Source: an uncultured Marinobacter sp.
GTDB taxonomy: Bacteria > Pseudomonadota > Gammaproteobacteria > Pseudomonadales > Oleiphilaceae
Length of the DNA stretch: 64,000 bases
Reading direction: 5' to 3'
Assembly (NCBI RefSeq): GCF_913055835.1
Contig: NZ_CAJXKQ010000007.1
Coordinates: 62,001-126,000 of the forward strand
The notes beneath the pieces are model-generated. The model did no database searches, was not told the origin of the DNA, and saw only the letters and a program-made list of their open reading frames with translations. This document shows positions 9,146 to 19,039 of this stretch, piece after piece. Both the position numbers and the translations under genes were made by a program. How positions within the stretch are numbered: position 1 is the stretch's first letter; every line of letters begins with the position of its first letter.

Positions 9146-11145
9146 CAGGCGTCCAGCAGCTCAGCCGCCACTTCCAGGACGTTGTCGACGGTAAAGCCGA
9201 ATTCCTTGAACAGCTCGCCGGCAGGCGCTGACTCACCGAAGGTGGTCATGCCGATGATGCGACCATCCAGGCCAACGTACTTGTACCAGTAGTCGGCAAT
9301 GCCTGCTTCAATGGCGATGCGGTTGGTCACATCCAGCGGCAGAACCTGCTGCTTGTACTCGGCGCTCTGGGCATCGAACACGTCGGTGGACGGCATGGAG
9401 ACCACGCGCACTTTTTTGCCCTGCTCCCGCAGCTTGGCAGCGGCGTCCTGGGCCAGGGCTACTTCGGAGCCGGTGGCAATCAGGATCAGCTCCGGTGTGC
9501 CTTCGCTGTCAGACAGGATGTAGGCGCCTTTGGCCACGTCTGCCAGTTGCTGGGCATCACGGTCCTGGGCGGGCAGTCCCTGACGGGAGAACACCATAGC
9601 GGTGGGACCGTCTTTGCGTTCCAGGGCAGCTTTCCAGGCCACTGCAGATTCAACGGTATCAGCCGGACGCCACATGCTCATGTTGGGCGTGGTGCGCAGG
9701 CTCGCCATCTGCTCGATCGGCTGGTGTGTCGGGCCGTCTTCGCCCAGGCCGATGGAATCGTGGGTGAACACGAAGATGGAGCGCTGCTTCATCAGTGCGG
9801 CCATGCGCACGGCGTTGCGACAGTATTCCATGAAGATCAGGAAGGTCGCGCCGTAAGGCACGAAACCGCCGTGCAGGGCGATGCCGTTCATGATGGCGGC
9901 CATGCCGAATTCACGAACGCCGTAGTAGATGTAGTTGCCGGAGGCATCTTCCTTGGTCAGTCCCTTGGTGTCGGACCAGATGGTCAGGTTGGAACCGGCC
10001 AGGTCGGCAGAGCCGCCCATCAGTTCCGGCAGCAGCGGGCCGTAGGCGTTCAGCGTGTTCTGGGACGCCTTACGGGAGGCCACGGTCTCGGCCTTGTCCT
10101 GGCATTCCTGGATATAGGCCTGGGCCTTCTCGGCAAAATCGGCAGGCAGGTCACCGGCCATGCGGCGCTTAAATTCAGCGGCAAGCTCGGGCTCGGCTTT
10201 CTCGTAGGCGGCGAACTTCTGCTCCCACTCGGATTGTGCCGCGGCGCCTTTCTCACGGGCGTTCCAGGCACTGGCGATGTCGGCCGGGATTTCGAACGGG
10301 CCATGTTGCCAGCCCAACTGCTCGCGGGTCAGGGTGATTTCGTCGTCGCCGAGAGGTGCACCGTGACAGCTTTCCTTGCCCTGCTTGTTCGGGGAACCGA
10401 AACCGATGATGGTCTTGCAGCAGATCAGGGTGGGCTGATCAGTGTTGGCACGGGCGGCTTCGATGGCGGCGCGAATGGCGTCGGCGTCGTGGCCATCGAC
10501 TGCGGGAATCACCTGCCAGCCGTAGGATTCGAAACGCTGCGGGGTGTTATCGGTGAACCAGCCCTCAACCTCGCCATCGATGGAGATGCCGTTGTCGTCG
10601 TAGAAGAACACAAGCTTGCCGAGGCCGAGGGTGCCGGCCAGGGACGCCACTTCGTGAGAGATGCCTTCCATGAGGCAGCCGTCGCCGAGGAACGCGTAGG
10701 TGTAGTGATCAACAATCTCGTGGCCGGGTCGGTTGAACTGCGCTGCCAGGGACTTTTCGGCAATGGCAAAACCAACGGCGTTGGCGATGCCTTGGCCCAG
10801 CGGGCCGGTGGTGGTTTCAATGCCCGGCGTATAGCCGTATTCCGGGTGACCCGGAGTCTTGGAATGCAACTGACGAAAGTTCTTGATGTCGTCAATGGAA
10901 ACGTCGTAACCGCTCAGGTGCAGCAGGGAGTACTGCAGCATGGAGCCATGACCGTTGGACAGCACAAAGCGGTCACGGTTGGCCCACTGAGGGTTGGCCG
11001 GGTTGTGGCTCAGGTAATCGTTCCACAGAACCTCGGCGATATCCGCCATACCCATGGGCGCACCCGGGTGGCCGGACTTGGCTTTCTGAACCGCATCCAT
11101 GCTCAGCGCGCGAATGGCGTTGGCGAGATCTTTACGAGACGGCAT
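9145..11145 (-). CDS. tkt: Transketolase
   Basis: The 666-residue product is a full-length transketolase, moving two-carbon units between sugar phosphates with thiamine diphosphate. The cofactor motif [18 protein letters not shown] is at residues about 153-170, and the [25 protein letters not shown] segment precedes it. The middle pyrimidine-binding domain and the C-terminal domain are intact. It heads the leftward operon with epd, pgk and fba. The 200-base region upstream is shared with the divergent ArsR-methyltransferase gene and contains that regulator's candidate operator. Confidence 0.97.
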   Translation of the reverse strand: MPSRKDLANAIRALSMDAVQKAKSGHPGAPMGMADIAEVLWNDYLSHNPANPQWANRDRFVLSNGHGSMLQYSLLHLSGYDVSIDDIKNFRQLHSKTPGHPEYGYTPGIETTTGPLGQGIANAVGFAIAEKSLAAQFNRPGHEIVDHYTYAFLGDGCLMEGISHEVASLAGTLGLGKLVFFYDDNGISIDGEVEGWFTDNTPQRFESYGWQVIPAVDGHDADAIRAAIEAARANTDQPTLICCKTIIGFGSPNKQGKESCHGAPLGDDEITLTREQLGWQHGPFEIPADIASAWNAREKGAAAQSEWEQKFAAYEKAEPELAAEFKRRMAGDLPADFAEKAQAYIQECQDKAETVASRKASQNTLNAYGPLLPELMGGSADLAGSNLTIWSDTKGLTKEDASGNYIYYGVREFGMAAIMNGIALHGGFVPYGATFLIFMEYCRNAVRMAALMKQRSIFVFTHDSIGLGEDGPTHQPIEQMASLRTTPNMSMWRPADTVESAVAWKAALERKDGPTAMVFSRQGLPAQDRDAQQLADVAKGAYILSDSEGTPELILIATGSEVALAQDAAAKLREQGKKVRVVSMPSTDVFDAQSAEYKQQVLPLDVTNRIAIEAGIADYWYKYVGLDGRIIGMTTFGESAPAGELFKEFGFTVDNVLEVAAELLDA

Positions 11146-11320
11146 TGACGTTTCTCCAGTGTTTTGCAGGAAAAGAATTCGTAGTGATTAAAGGGCGATC
11201 AAAAATGAGGCGCGTATTTTCGCCGATTAGTGTGTGCCGGGGCAAATCGGCATGTGCCTGTTTCACGATTGTTTGCCTGTGGATTTCCGAAAGAGCCTGA
11301 TTTCAAAGAACGATAAATCT

Positions 11321-11340
11321 ATATCAAAATTTTTTGATAT
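11321..11340. promoter_or_regulatory. Candidate SahR operator upstream of the regulator gene
   Basis: ATATCAAAA-TT-TTTTGATAT has perfect 9-bp arms. It lies 42 bases before the chosen start of the ArsR-methyltransferase gene and about 175 bases upstream of tkt. A near-identical palindrome precedes metK at 12399-12418. The pairing around the regulator and its predicted target operon points to autoregulation. Confidence 0.6.
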
Positions 11341-11382
11341 TCCTATTGATTGACCACCCGAAGCACCCTAAACTTCGTTCCC

Positions 11383-12384
11383 ATGACATCCATGAACGCA
11401 CACGCCGACAACCTGTCCTCCGTAGAGGCGCTGGCCCCGATCTTCAAAGCGAGCGGGGACCCGTTGCGCCTGGAGATCTTGCGTGTGCTTAGAAGGGATA
11501 CTTTCGGGGTACTGGAGCTAAGCCAGCTGTTTGATATGCGCCAGTCCGGCATGAGCCACCATCTGAAGGTGATGAACAAAGCCGGCCTGCTGGAGCCGCA
11601 GCGTGAGGGCAATGCGATCTTCTATCGCCGCCCGCTGCACCTCGACAGCGACAAGCCGACTGACCAGACGATACGCCAGATATTCGAAGCGGTAGACCGG
11701 GTGCCACTGCCTCCTCACCTGCAGGAGCGCATTGAGGCCATCCGCACCCAGCGCGCGGACCAGTCCCAGGCCTTTTTTGCCCGGCATGCAGAGCAGTTCA
11801 GGGAACAACAGGAGCTGATTGCAGCGTTTGAACTTTACGCTGAGCCGGTTGCGGAGTTGATTCGCAAGCGTTCCCGCAAAAACCAGTGGCAGACCGCCCT
11901 GGAAATAGGACCGGGCGAAGGCGGCTTTCTGCCGATACTTGCAGAACTCTGTGGCCACGTGGTGGCCCTGGACAACAGCCGGGACATGCTGGCCAAGGCT
12001 ACCCGGACGTGCATTGACGAGCGGCTGAACAACATTGACCTGATCGAGGGCGTTACCGATACCCTGCTGGCCAGGGGAGACGCGTTCGACCTGGTGGTTG
12101 CCAATATGGTTCTGCACCACGTGCCCAGTCCCGCAGATATCTTTCTGGATGCCGCGGCGCTGATGAATAACGGCGGCTGCTTCGTCATCAGCGACCTGTG
12201 CAGTCACGATCAGGACTGGGCAAAAGCGAACTGCGGTGATCTCTGGCTGGGCTTTGAACCGGAAGAGCTCACAACCTGGGCTGCAGACGCCGGCCTGGTT
12301 GCCGGAGAACAGCTGTTCATCGGCTTACGGAACGGGTTCCAGATCCAGGTGCGCGAATTCTGGAAACACGGCGGCCAGATTTGA
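11383..12384 (+). CDS. sahR: ArsR-family regulator fused to SAM-dependent methyltransferase (SahR-like)
   Basis: Residues about 10-90 form an ArsR winged helix-turn-helix (ALAPIFKASGDPLRLEIL; LSQLFDMRQSGMSHHLKVM). Residues about 155-300 form a class I methyltransferase fold with the SAM motif ALEIGPGEGGFLPIL and the later VVANMVLHHVPSPADIF. This fusion next to metK-ahcY-metF fits SahR, described as a proteobacterial repressor of S-adenosylhomocysteine recycling genes. The methyltransferase-like domain would then sense SAH or SAM. Start codons at 11350 (TTG), 11383 and 11392 are possible; 11383 is the first ATG. The gene name is by context and architecture. Confidence 0.8.
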   Translation: MTSMNAHADNLSSVEALAPIFKASGDPLRLEILRVLRRDTFGVLELSQLFDMRQSGMSHHLKVMNKAGLLEPQREGNAIFYRRPLHLDSDKPTDQTIRQIFEAVDRVPLPPHLQERIEAIRTQRADQSQAFFARHAEQFREQQELIAAFELYAEPVAELIRKRSRKNQWQTALEIGPGEGGFLPILAELCGHVVALDNSRDMLAKATRTCIDERLNNIDLIEGVTDTLLARGDAFDLVVANMVLHHVPSPADIFLDAAALMNNGGCFVISDLCSHDQDWAKANCGDLWLGFEPEELTTWAADAGLVAGEQLFIGLRNGFQIQVREFWKHGGQI

Positions 12385-12398
12385 CGACCTGAATCGCA

Positions 12399-12418
12399 AT
12401 ATCAACAAATTTTGATAT
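12399..12418. promoter_or_regulatory. Candidate SahR operator upstream of metK
   Basis: ATATCAACA-AA-TTTTGATAT has arms matching at 8 of 9 positions and is almost identical to the site at 11321-11340. It lies 115 bases before the metK ATG and 14 bases after the regulator gene. It is the expected operator for metK-ahcY-metF. Confidence 0.6.
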
Positions 12419-12420
12419 AC

Positions 12421-12442
12421 GGATACGTAGTTTTACGTATCC
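12421..12442. promoter_or_regulatory. Second inverted repeat in the metK leader
   Basis: GGATACGTA-GTTT-TACGTATCC has perfect 9-bp arms with a four-base spacer, two bases downstream of the SahR-like site. It may be a second operator, a transcript hairpin, or overlap the promoter. No SAM riboswitch fold was recognised around it. Confidence 0.4.
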
Positions 12443-12533
12443 TCACACAGACCACCAAACCGGATACCGGAAAGCGCTTTAAGAAAGCCACTTACCGGCC
12501 TGAATTTGAATCGCTCACAGAGGAGCATGCGTT

Positions 12534-13724
12534 ATGGCTGACTACAACATCTTCACTTCCGAATCGGTCTCTGAAGGCCACCCGGACAAACTGGCAGACC
12601 AGATCTCTGATGCCGTGCTGGACGCTATCCTGACCGATGACCCGCACGCCCGCGTTGCCTGCGAAACCATGGTAAAAACCGGCGTAGCCATCGTTGGCGG
12701 TGAGATTACCACCAGTGCCTGGGTAGATCTGGAAGACCTGGTGCGTGGCGTGATCAAGGATATTGGTTACACCTCCTCTACCGTGGGCTACGACGGCGAC
12801 ACCTGCGGCGTGATCAACATCATCGGCAAGCAGTCCGTGGATATCGCCCAGGGTGTTGACCGCCAGAAGCCGGAAGATCAGGGCGCTGGCGACCAGGGCC
12901 TGATGTTCGGCTACGCCAGCAACGAAACCGACGTGCTGATGCCCGCGCCTATCACCTTCTCCCACCGTCTGGTCCAGCGCCAGGCCGAGGCCCGCAAGAG
13001 CGGCCTGCTGCCGTGGTTGCGCCCGGACGCCAAGAGCCAGGTGACCTGCCGTTATGAGAATGGCCGTGTTGCCGGCATCGACGCGGTGGTTCTGTCCACC
13101 CAGCACGATGAAGACGTGACCCAGGAAGATCTGAAAGAAGCGGTGATGGAGCTGATCGTCAAGCACGCTCTGCCCGCAGAGCTGCTGCACAAGGACACCC
13201 AGTTCCACATCAACCCGACTGGCAAGTTTGTGATCGGCGGCCCCGTTGGCGACTGTGGCCTGACCGGCCGCAAGATCATCGTAGACACCTACGGCGGCAT
13301 GGCACGCCACGGTGGCGGTGCCTTCTCCGGCAAGGATCCTTCGAAGGTTGACCGCTCCGCCGCCTACGCCGGCCGTTACGTGGCCAAGAACATCGTTGCC
13401 GCCGGCCTGGCCGACAAGTGTGAGATTCAGGTGTCCTACGCCATCGGCGTGGCGCAGCCAACGTCGATCTCCCTGAACACCTTTGGCACCGGCAGGATCA
13501 GCGATGACAAGATCATCCAGCTGGTGCGCGACAACTTCGACCTGCGCCCGTACGCGATCACCAACATGCTTGACCTGCTGCACCCGATGTACCGGGCCAC
13601 GGCAGCCTACGGCCACTTTGGCCGCGACCCGTACGAAATGACCGTGGGTGGCAAGACCTTTACCGCCTTCCCATGGGAGAAGACCGATCGCGCCGCCGCT
13701 CTCAAGGATGCTGCTGGTATCTAA
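12534..13724 (+). CDS. metK: S-adenosylmethionine synthetase
   Basis: The 396-residue enzyme makes S-adenosylmethionine from methionine and ATP. The ATP-binding [14 protein letters not shown] near the N-terminus, [13 protein letters not shown] at about residue 120, and the P-loop-like [19 protein letters not shown] at about residue 260 are all present. The length is normal. It is the first gene of a rightward metK-ahcY-metF set, with two palindromes in its leader. Having synthesis and hydrolysis genes of the same cycle under one regulator fits the SahR idea. Confidence 0.97.
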   Translation: MADYNIFTSESVSEGHPDKLADQISDAVLDAILTDDPHARVACETMVKTGVAIVGGEITTSAWVDLEDLVRGVIKDIGYTSSTVGYDGDTCGVINIIGKQSVDIAQGVDRQKPEDQGAGDQGLMFGYASNETDVLMPAPITFSHRLVQRQAEARKSGLLPWLRPDAKSQVTCRYENGRVAGIDAVVLSTQHDEDVTQEDLKEAVMELIVKHALPAELLHKDTQFHINPTGKFVIGGPVGDCGLTGRKIIVDTYGGMARHGGGAFSGKDPSKVDRSAAYAGRYVAKNIVAAGLADKCEIQVSYAIGVAQPTSISLNTFGTGRISDDKIIQLVRDNFDLRPYAITNMLDLLHPMYRATAAYGHFGRDPYEMTVGGKTFTAFPWEKTDRAAALKDAAGI

Positions 13725-13787
13725 ACCGATTTCGGGCGTATGTCATCGGGCATACGCCCAAGCCAAACTGACTGACAGGAGAACACC

Positions 13788-15182
13788 ATGAGCACTCCCG
13801 CAGAAAAACTGAACAGCTTTGACGACTACAAGGTTCGCGATATCTCCCTCGCCGGCTGGGGCCGGAAGGAGATCAACATCGCTGAAGGCGAAATGCCGGC
13901 CCTGATCAAGCTTCGTGAGAAATACAAAGCCGAGCAGCCGTTGAAAGGCGCCAACATCATGGGCTGTATCCACATGACCATCCAGACCGCCGTGCTGATC
14001 GAGACCCTGATTGAGCTTGGCGCCAATGTTCGCTGGTCCTCGTGCAACATCTTCTCAACCCAGGATCAGGCCGCAGCAGCCATCGCGGCACAAGGCATTC
14101 CCGTGTTTGCCTGGAAAGGCGAGACCGACGAAGAGTACGACTGGTGCCTGGAGCGTACCGTGGGAGCTGACGTCGACGGCTGGGAGCCGAATATGATCCT
14201 GGACGACGGCGGCGACCTGACTGCTCTGCTCCATGAAAAGTACCCCGAGATTCTGGCCAAGTGCCACGGTGTGACCGAAGAGACCACCACCGGCGTGCAT
14301 CGCCTGCAGGAAATGCTGCGCGAAGGCACCCTGAAAGTTCCGGCCATCAACGTGAACGACGCGGTCACCAAGTCCAAGAACGACAACAAGTACGGTTGTC
14401 GCCACAGCCTGAACGACGCCATCAAGCGCGCGACCGACCACCTGCTGTCCGGCAAGAAAGCCCTAGTCATCGGCTACGGCGACGTAGGCAAGGGCTCTGC
14501 CGCGTCACTGCGCCAGGAAGGCATGATCGTGAAAGTCACCGAAGCCGATCCGATCTGTGCCATGCAGGCGTGCATGGACGGTTTTGAAGTGGTGTCCCCT
14601 TACATCGATGGCGTGAATACCGGCACCGAGGCGGGCGTGGACCGTGATCTGCTGCAGAACACTGATTTGCTGGTCACCACCACCGGCAACATGAACGTGT
14701 GCGATGCGCACATGCTCAAGGCGCTGAAGAGCGGAGCCGTGGTGTGCAACATCGGCCACTTCGATAACGAGATCGATACCGCCTACATGCGCAAGAACTG
14801 GGAATGGGACGAGGTTAAGCCGCAGGTGCACGTTGTGTACCGCGACAAGGCCACCAACGACCACCTGATTCTGCTGTCCGAAGGCCGCCTGGTAAACCTG
14901 GGTAACGCTACCGGTCACCCGTCACGGATCATGGATGGCTCTTTCGCCAACCAGGTTCTGGCCCAGATGTACCTGTTCGAGCGCAAGTTCGCGGATCTGC
15001 CGGAAGATGCCCGCGAGAAAGGCGTATACGTTCAGGTTCTGCCCAAGCATCTGGACGAGGAAGTGGCCCGCGCCATGGTGGAAGGCTTTGGTGGTGTGAT
15101 CACCAAGATGACGCCGGAGCAGGCCAAATACATCGGTGTACCGGTCGAAGGCCCGTACAAGCCAGAAAGCTACAAGTACTGA
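13788..15182 (+). CDS. ahcY: Adenosylhomocysteinase
   Basis: The 464-residue NAD-dependent enzyme splits S-adenosylhomocysteine into adenosine and homocysteine, which relieves methyltransferase product inhibition. Seen are the substrate-side [26 protein letters not shown], the Rossmann motif [10 protein letters not shown], and the C-terminal KPESYKY tail typical of the family. The length shows the insertion common in proteobacterial enzymes. It lies 63 bases after metK and 12 bases before metF. Confidence 0.97.
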   Translation: MSTPAEKLNSFDDYKVRDISLAGWGRKEINIAEGEMPALIKLREKYKAEQPLKGANIMGCIHMTIQTAVLIETLIELGANVRWSSCNIFSTQDQAAAAIAAQGIPVFAWKGETDEEYDWCLERTVGADVDGWEPNMILDDGGDLTALLHEKYPEILAKCHGVTEETTTGVHRLQEMLREGTLKVPAINVNDAVTKSKNDNKYGCRHSLNDAIKRATDHLLSGKKALVIGYGDVGKGSAASLRQEGMIVKVTEADPICAMQACMDGFEVVSPYIDGVNTGTEAGVDRDLLQNTDLLVTTTGNMNVCDAHMLKALKSGAVVCNIGHFDNEIDTAYMRKNWEWDEVKPQVHVVYRDKATNDHLILLSEGRLVNLGNATGHPSRIMDGSFANQVLAQMYLFERKFADLPEDAREKGVYVQVLPKHLDEEVARAMVEGFGGVITKMTPEQAKYIGVPVEGPYKPESYKY

Positions 15183-15194
15183 TCGGGTAAACAG

Positions 15195-16064
15195 ATGCAA
15201 TCCCAGAAACAGTTCAAGCGCCGTTTCAGCTTTGAGTTTTTCCCGCCCAAGACCGACCAGGGCAAGGAAAAGCTGCAGAACGTGCGCAACCAGCTGGCCG
15301 AGGTGAACCCGGACTTTTTCTCGGTCACCTTCGGCGCCGGTGGTTCCACGCGGGACCGCACCATCGAAACCGTGCTCAACCTGCATAGCCAGGGCATATC
15401 CACGGCTCCGCACCTTTCCTGCGTCGGGGGCACCCGCCAGGAAATCGGCGAGCTGCTGGATCTGTACCGGGAGCATGGAATCAACCGGATTGTCGCCCTG
15501 CGGGGCGACATGCCCTCCGGCATGGGGGCCGCCGGTGAGCTGCGCTACGCCAACGAGCTCGTGGAGTTTATCCGCGAGCACAGCGGTGACACCTTTAACC
15601 TGGAAGTGGCGGCGTACCCTGAGTTTCATCCCCAGGCCCGCAACGCCGAAGAAGATCTGAAGAACTTTGCCCGCAAGGTTCAGGCCGGTGCGAACAGCGC
15701 TATCACCCAGTACTTCTTCAACGCGGACAGCTACTTCTACTTCATCGACCGGCTGGAGAAAATGGGCGTTACCATTCCGGTGGTACCGGGCATCATGCCC
15801 ATCGTCAATTTCTCCAACCTGGTTCGCTTCTCCGACATGTGCGGCGCGGAAATTCCCCGCTGGATTCGCAAACAGCTCGAAGCCTACGGCGACGACAGCG
15901 ATTCCATCCGCAAGTTCGGTGAGGAAGTGGTTACCGAGATGTGCGAGAAGCTTTTGGCCGCCGGCGCGCCGGGTTTGCATTTCTATACCCTGAACCAGGT
16001 AGAACCCAGCATCAGCATCTGGAAGAACCTGGGCATCAGCGAGCGGGAGAAGATTGCTTTCTGA
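15195..16064 (+). CDS. metF: 5,10-methylenetetrahydrofolate reductase
   Basis: This 289-residue flavoprotein reduces methylenetetrahydrofolate to methyltetrahydrofolate for homocysteine remethylation. It has the family start FSFEFFPPKTDQGKEKL, the VTFGAGGSTRDRT segment, and the conserved LRGDMP motif at residues about 101-106. It is the last gene of the SAM cycle operon, followed by four REP-like hairpins rather than an obvious T-tract terminator. Confidence 0.96.
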   Translation: MQSQKQFKRRFSFEFFPPKTDQGKEKLQNVRNQLAEVNPDFFSVTFGAGGSTRDRTIETVLNLHSQGISTAPHLSCVGGTRQEIGELLDLYREHGINRIVALRGDMPSGMGAAGELRYANELVEFIREHSGDTFNLEVAAYPEFHPQARNAEEDLKNFARKVQAGANSAITQYFFNADSYFYFIDRLEKMGVTIPVVPGIMPIVNFSNLVRFSDMCGAEIPRWIRKQLEAYGDDSDSIRKFGEEVVTEMCEKLLAAGAPGLHFYTLNQVEPSISIWKNLGISEREKIAF

Positions 16065-16078
16065 TGCAGTTTGCTGAT

Positions 16079-16114
16079 GTCGGATTACGGCCCGTTGGGC
16101 CTAATCCGACCTAC
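16079..16114 (+). repeat. REP-like hairpin, copy 1 of 4
   Basis: A 36-base unit starts GTCGGATTACGGCCC and ends CCTAATCCGACCTAC. Arms GTCGGATTA and TAATCCGAC pair around an inner GGCCC/GGGCC hairpin. It begins 14 bases after the metF stop. The 453-base metF to binding-protein gap holds these four repeats and no gene that I can see. Confidence 0.85.
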
Positions 16115-16159
16115 TAGTCCTACCTGAAAACGCCTTAATTTGGGTTATCTTGATGTGGC

Positions 16160-16195
16160 GTCGGATTACGGCCCGCTGGGCCTAATCCGACCTAC
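16160..16195 (+). repeat. REP-like hairpin, copy 2 of 4
   Basis: Same 36-base unit as copy 1 with a single change in the apical loop (GCT for GTT). Copy starts are 81 bases apart, and the spacer sequence is not conserved. Confidence 0.85.
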
Positions 16196-16236
16196 AGTAC
16201 TCCTGGCAACCTGCAATGATTCTGGGTTGGCTTTGT

Positions 16237-16272
16237 GTCGGATTACGTCCCTTCGGGCCTAATCCGACCTAC
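16237..16272 (+). repeat. REP-like hairpin, copy 3 of 4
   Basis: Same unit and orientation with an altered apex (GTCCC-TTC-GGGCC), which leaves one mismatch in the inner stem. The outer arms GTCGGATTA/TAATCCGAC are unchanged. The start is 77 bases after that of copy 2. Confidence 0.85.
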
Positions 16273-16298
16273 GGTTCACTTGGCAATCTCCCGCCTTC

Positions 16299-16334
16299 GT
16301 AGGTTGGATTAGGTCCGAAGGACCGTAATCCAAC
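16299..16334 (-). repeat. REP-like hairpin, copy 4 of 4, inverted
   Basis: This copy is in the opposite orientation. Its outer arms read GTTGGATTA/TAATCCAAC, and its inner stem GGTCC-GAA-GGACC is perfect. Paired changes on both sides of the stem relative to copies 1-3 preserve pairing. An inverted copy next to a direct one is the arrangement seen in clustered REP elements. Confidence 0.85.
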
Positions 16335-16517
16335 AGCCCGTCCCGGCCACCCTTACCCTGCCAAGCATTTGATTTCCTGTGCACATCTGCGTAATAGTCT
16401 AAAGTGTATGTGATGCAGTTCCACCAACGCTCCCCGGAGATCGCAGTCAACAGCAGTGATTGGTCCGGCTTGCCTTACCGGGCAAATGGAGCCTCATAAG
16501 AAAGAAAAGGAGATTGT

Positions 16518-17276
16518 ATGAGCACGAAATGGCTGAAGACCCTAAGCGCCAGCCTGGCACTCACCGTTGCCGCAGGAACCGTAAGCGCAGAGACCCTGCG
16601 AGTCGTCACTGACCCGAGTTTCGTTCCGTTTGAAATGATGGATCAGGAAACCGGTGAGATGATCGGCTTCGACATGGAGATCATCCGGGAAGTGGCCGAC
16701 CGTGCCGGTTTCGAGATTGACCTCAACACCATGGATTTCAACGGCATCATCCCGGCGCTGCAAACCGGCAACGTGGACATTGCCATTGCCGGCATCACGA
16801 TTACCGACGAGCGTGAAGAAATCGTCGATTTCTCTGACCCGTACTACGATTCCGGTCTGCGCATTCTTGTTCGCGAGAGCAACGGCGATGTCAGCGAATT
16901 CGACGACCTCGAAGGCAAGAAAATCGGCACCAAGATCGGCAGCACCAGTTACGACTACCTGGTCAAGAATCTGGAAGCCGATGACGGTGTAACCCCTTAC
17001 CCGGGTAGCTCCGACATGTACATGGCGCTGATGTCCCGCTCAATTGACGCTGTGTTCTACGATGCGCCAAACGTAGGCTACTTCGCCCGCACCAAGGGTG
17101 AAGGCAAGGTGAAGACCGTTGGGCCGCTGTACGAAGGCCAGCAATACGGCATCGCCCTGAAGAGTGGCAGTGAATGGGTTGATGACGTTAACGACGCCCT
17201 CGCCGCAATGAAAGAAGATGGTACCTACAAGACCATCTACGAGAAGTGGTTTGGCCCAATGCCTGAGGGCATGTAA
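16518..17276 (+). CDS. Polar amino acid ABC transporter, periplasmic binding protein
   Basis: A 252-residue family 3 solute-binding protein of the GlnH/HisJ type. Residues 1-25 are a Sec signal peptide ending VSAE. The mature protein starts with LRVVTDPSFVPFEM and has the GFDMEIIREVADRAG and GNVDIAIAGITITDEREE signatures. AAGGAG lies before the ATG. Permease and ATPase genes follow. The exact amino acid is not decidable; a glutamine-like substrate is a guess. Confidence 0.92.
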   Translation: MSTKWLKTLSASLALTVAAGTVSAETLRVVTDPSFVPFEMMDQETGEMIGFDMEIIREVADRAGFEIDLNTMDFNGIIPALQTGNVDIAIAGITITDEREEIVDFSDPYYDSGLRILVRESNGDVSEFDDLEGKKIGTKIGSTSYDYLVKNLEADDGVTPYPGSSDMYMALMSRSIDAVFYDAPNVGYFARTKGEGKVKTVGPLYEGQQYGIALKSGSEWVDDVNDALAAMKEDGTYKTIYEKWFGPMPEGM

Positions 17277-17308
17277 GGGCTTCCGGACCCCAAAGGTCTG
17301 ATTCCCTG

Positions 17309-17332
17309 TGCCGGGGCGTCACTGCCCCGGCA
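17309..17332 (+). terminator. Intercistronic hairpin between binding protein and permease genes
   Basis: TGCCGGGGC-GTCACT-GCCCCGGCA is a perfect 9-bp GC-rich stem with a six-base loop in the 91-base gap. There is no T tract. Such hairpins often protect the binding-protein part of the transcript or partly stop transcription, giving more binding protein than permease. That role is inferred. Confidence 0.5.
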
Positions 17333-17367
17333 ATTCGTGACTCCAAAACTCTGCGGAGACTCTCACT

Positions 17368-18039
17368 GTGGAATTCCAGTTTCAGTTCGACTGGCAGGCA
17401 GCCATCGACTCCATCCCTTTTCTGATTAAAGGGATCCCCTACACCCTGCTGATTTCCTTCGGCGGTCTTCTTATCGGTTTTGCCCTCGGCATTGTCTTTG
17501 GCCTGCTGAGCATCAATAAGAAGTGGTTCCTGCGGTGGCCGGCAACCGCCTACATCGAAATCTTTCGTGGCACTCCGATCCTGGTTCAGGTCCTGTTTAT
17601 CTTCTACGGCCTGCCCGACCTGATCGGTGGTCCCATTGATCCCCTGACTGCAGGCATTGCGGCCATTGCCCTGAACTCCGGCGCCTATATATCCGAGGTG
17701 GTCCGTGGTGGCGTTCAGTCCATCGACAAGGGCCAGACGGAAGCCGGGCTCTCCCTGGGGCTGTCCCGTACCCAGACCTTCTGGTCTGTGGTCTGGCCAC
17801 AGGCCTTTCGCCGGATGATTCCGCCGCTGGGTAACCAGGCCATCGTCAGTATCAAGGACACGTCGCTGTTCTCGGTGATTGGCGTGGGTGAGCTGGTTCG
17901 CCAGGGTCAGATCTATATTGCCAACACCTTTACCGCGTTTGAGGTGTATTTCGTGGTCGCGATTCTTTATCTGGCCATTACCCTCTCATTGTCCCTGATT
18001 CTCCGCTTCGTTGAGCGGCGCGGTCTGGCTTCTGTCTGA
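17368..18039 (+). CDS. Polar amino acid ABC transporter, permease
   Basis: A 223-residue inner membrane permease of the HisMQ/GlnP type with about five membrane segments. It carries the family's [20 protein letters not shown] segment and a cytoplasmic EAA loop ([23 protein letters not shown]). It uses a GTG start at 17368. A single permease gene suggests a homodimeric channel. It is followed 13 bases later by the ATPase gene. Confidence 0.93.
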   Translation: MEFQFQFDWQAAIDSIPFLIKGIPYTLLISFGGLLIGFALGIVFGLLSINKKWFLRWPATAYIEIFRGTPILVQVLFIFYGLPDLIGGPIDPLTAGIAAIALNSGAYISEVVRGGVQSIDKGQTEAGLSLGLSRTQTFWSVVWPQAFRRMIPPLGNQAIVSIKDTSLFSVIGVGELVRQGQIYIANTFTAFEVYFVVAILYLAITLSLSLILRFVERRGLASV

Positions 18040-18052
18040 AGGAACGTTACCC

Positions 18053-18799
18053 ATGACTCAGATTGTAAAAATGAAGGGCATGAACAAGTACTTCGGCAAA
18101 CTGCATGTCCTGAAAGATATTGATCTAACTGTCGAGAAAGGCGAAGTGGTGGTGATTATCGGAGCCAGCGGCTCCGGCAAATCGACCCTGATCCGTTGTG
18201 TGAACGGCCTCGAGGAATTTGAATCCGGCACCCTGGAAGTGGATGGCCACCCGCTGGCGCCCAAGAGCGGCAACCCGAAATCCCTCGCGGAAATCCGCAA
18301 GGAAGTGGGCATGGTGTTCCAGCAGTTCAACCTGTTCCCGCACCTGACGGTGAAGAAGAACATCATGCTGGCCCCCCAGAAAGTCAAAAGCACCTCACAG
18401 ACGGTGGCCAACGCCACCGCTGAGCGGCTGCTGAACCGGGTAGGCATTGGCAACCAGGCCGACAAATACCCCAGCCAGCTGTCCGGCGGCCAGCAACAGC
18501 GGGTCGCCATCGCCCGGGCCCTGGCCATGGAACCGCGCCTGATGCTGTTCGACGAACCAACCTCAGCCCTCGATCCGGAAATGATCGGTGAGGTGCTTGA
18601 TGTTATGCGGGAGCTGGCCAAGGAAGGCATGACCATGATGGTCGTCACCCACGAGATGGGCTTCGCCCGTGAAGTAGCCGACCGCGTGATCTACATTCAC
18701 GAAGGTGCGATTGTGGAACAGGGCAAACCGGACGATGTGTTCGATAACCCGCAGAACGAACGCACCCAGGCGTTTCTGTCGCGGGTTCTTGCGCATTGA
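18053..18799 (+). CDS. Polar amino acid ABC transporter, ATP-binding protein
   Basis: A 248-residue GlnQ-type ATPase. The Walker A motif GASGSGKST is at residues about 37-45, the Q-loop in [11 protein letters not shown], the signature [17 protein letters not shown], Walker [15 protein letters not shown] and the switch histidine in VVTHEMGFA. The start at 18053 follows GAAGGA and gives the usual family length; an upstream in-frame start would overlap the permease gene. A terminator follows. Confidence 0.95.
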   Translation: MTQIVKMKGMNKYFGKLHVLKDIDLTVEKGEVVVIIGASGSGKSTLIRCVNGLEEFESGTLEVDGHPLAPKSGNPKSLAEIRKEVGMVFQQFNLFPHLTVKKNIMLAPQKVKSTSQTVANATAERLLNRVGIGNQADKYPSQLSGGQQQRVAIARALAMEPRLMLFDEPTSALDPEMIGEVLDVMRELAKEGMTMMVVTHEMGFAREVADRVIYIHEGAIVEQGKPDDVFDNPQNERTQAFLSRVLAH

Positions 18800-18814
18800 G
18801 CCCAGCCAGCTTCA

Positions 18815-18840
18815 AAAGCCTCCGCTCGCGGAGGCTTTTT
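18815..18840 (+). terminator. Rho-independent terminator of the amino acid transporter operon
   Basis: AGCCTCCG-CTCG-CGGAGGCT forms a perfect 8-bp stem followed by a T run, 16 bases after the ATPase stop. Confidence 0.9.
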
Positions 18841-19039
18841 CCTGAATGCCCGCCGGCGAACTGCAAGTTCCGGAAGAGGGAGAGCAAGTGGAGGAAGTAA
18901 CCTAGCCTGTCTGCATACTGATCGCCTGCAGTACCGATAATTGCAACCCGCTTGGGGTGCAACCTGTAAGGATTAATTTCAAGCTCCTCGGGAGGGCAAT
19001 CGGCAGGCGCAATCATACCCGCCGACGAGCCCAAGATCG

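Noticed and set aside
9547..11148. 533-codon open frame opposite tkt
   Set aside because: Transketolase on the other strand is full length and certain; the frame is an antisense artefact of high GC.
12400..12533. SAM riboswitch in the metK leader
   Set aside because: Only a simple 9-bp hairpin is visible, with no conserved riboswitch core.
16079..16334. CRISPR array
   Set aside because: The four units are self-complementary, one is inverted, spacers differ in length (about 26-45 bases), and there is no cas gene.
18645..19034. Minus-strand 129-codon frame after the DUF3037 gene
   Set aside because: It reads through the terminator of the amino acid transporter and into its ATPase gene, and shows no family features.
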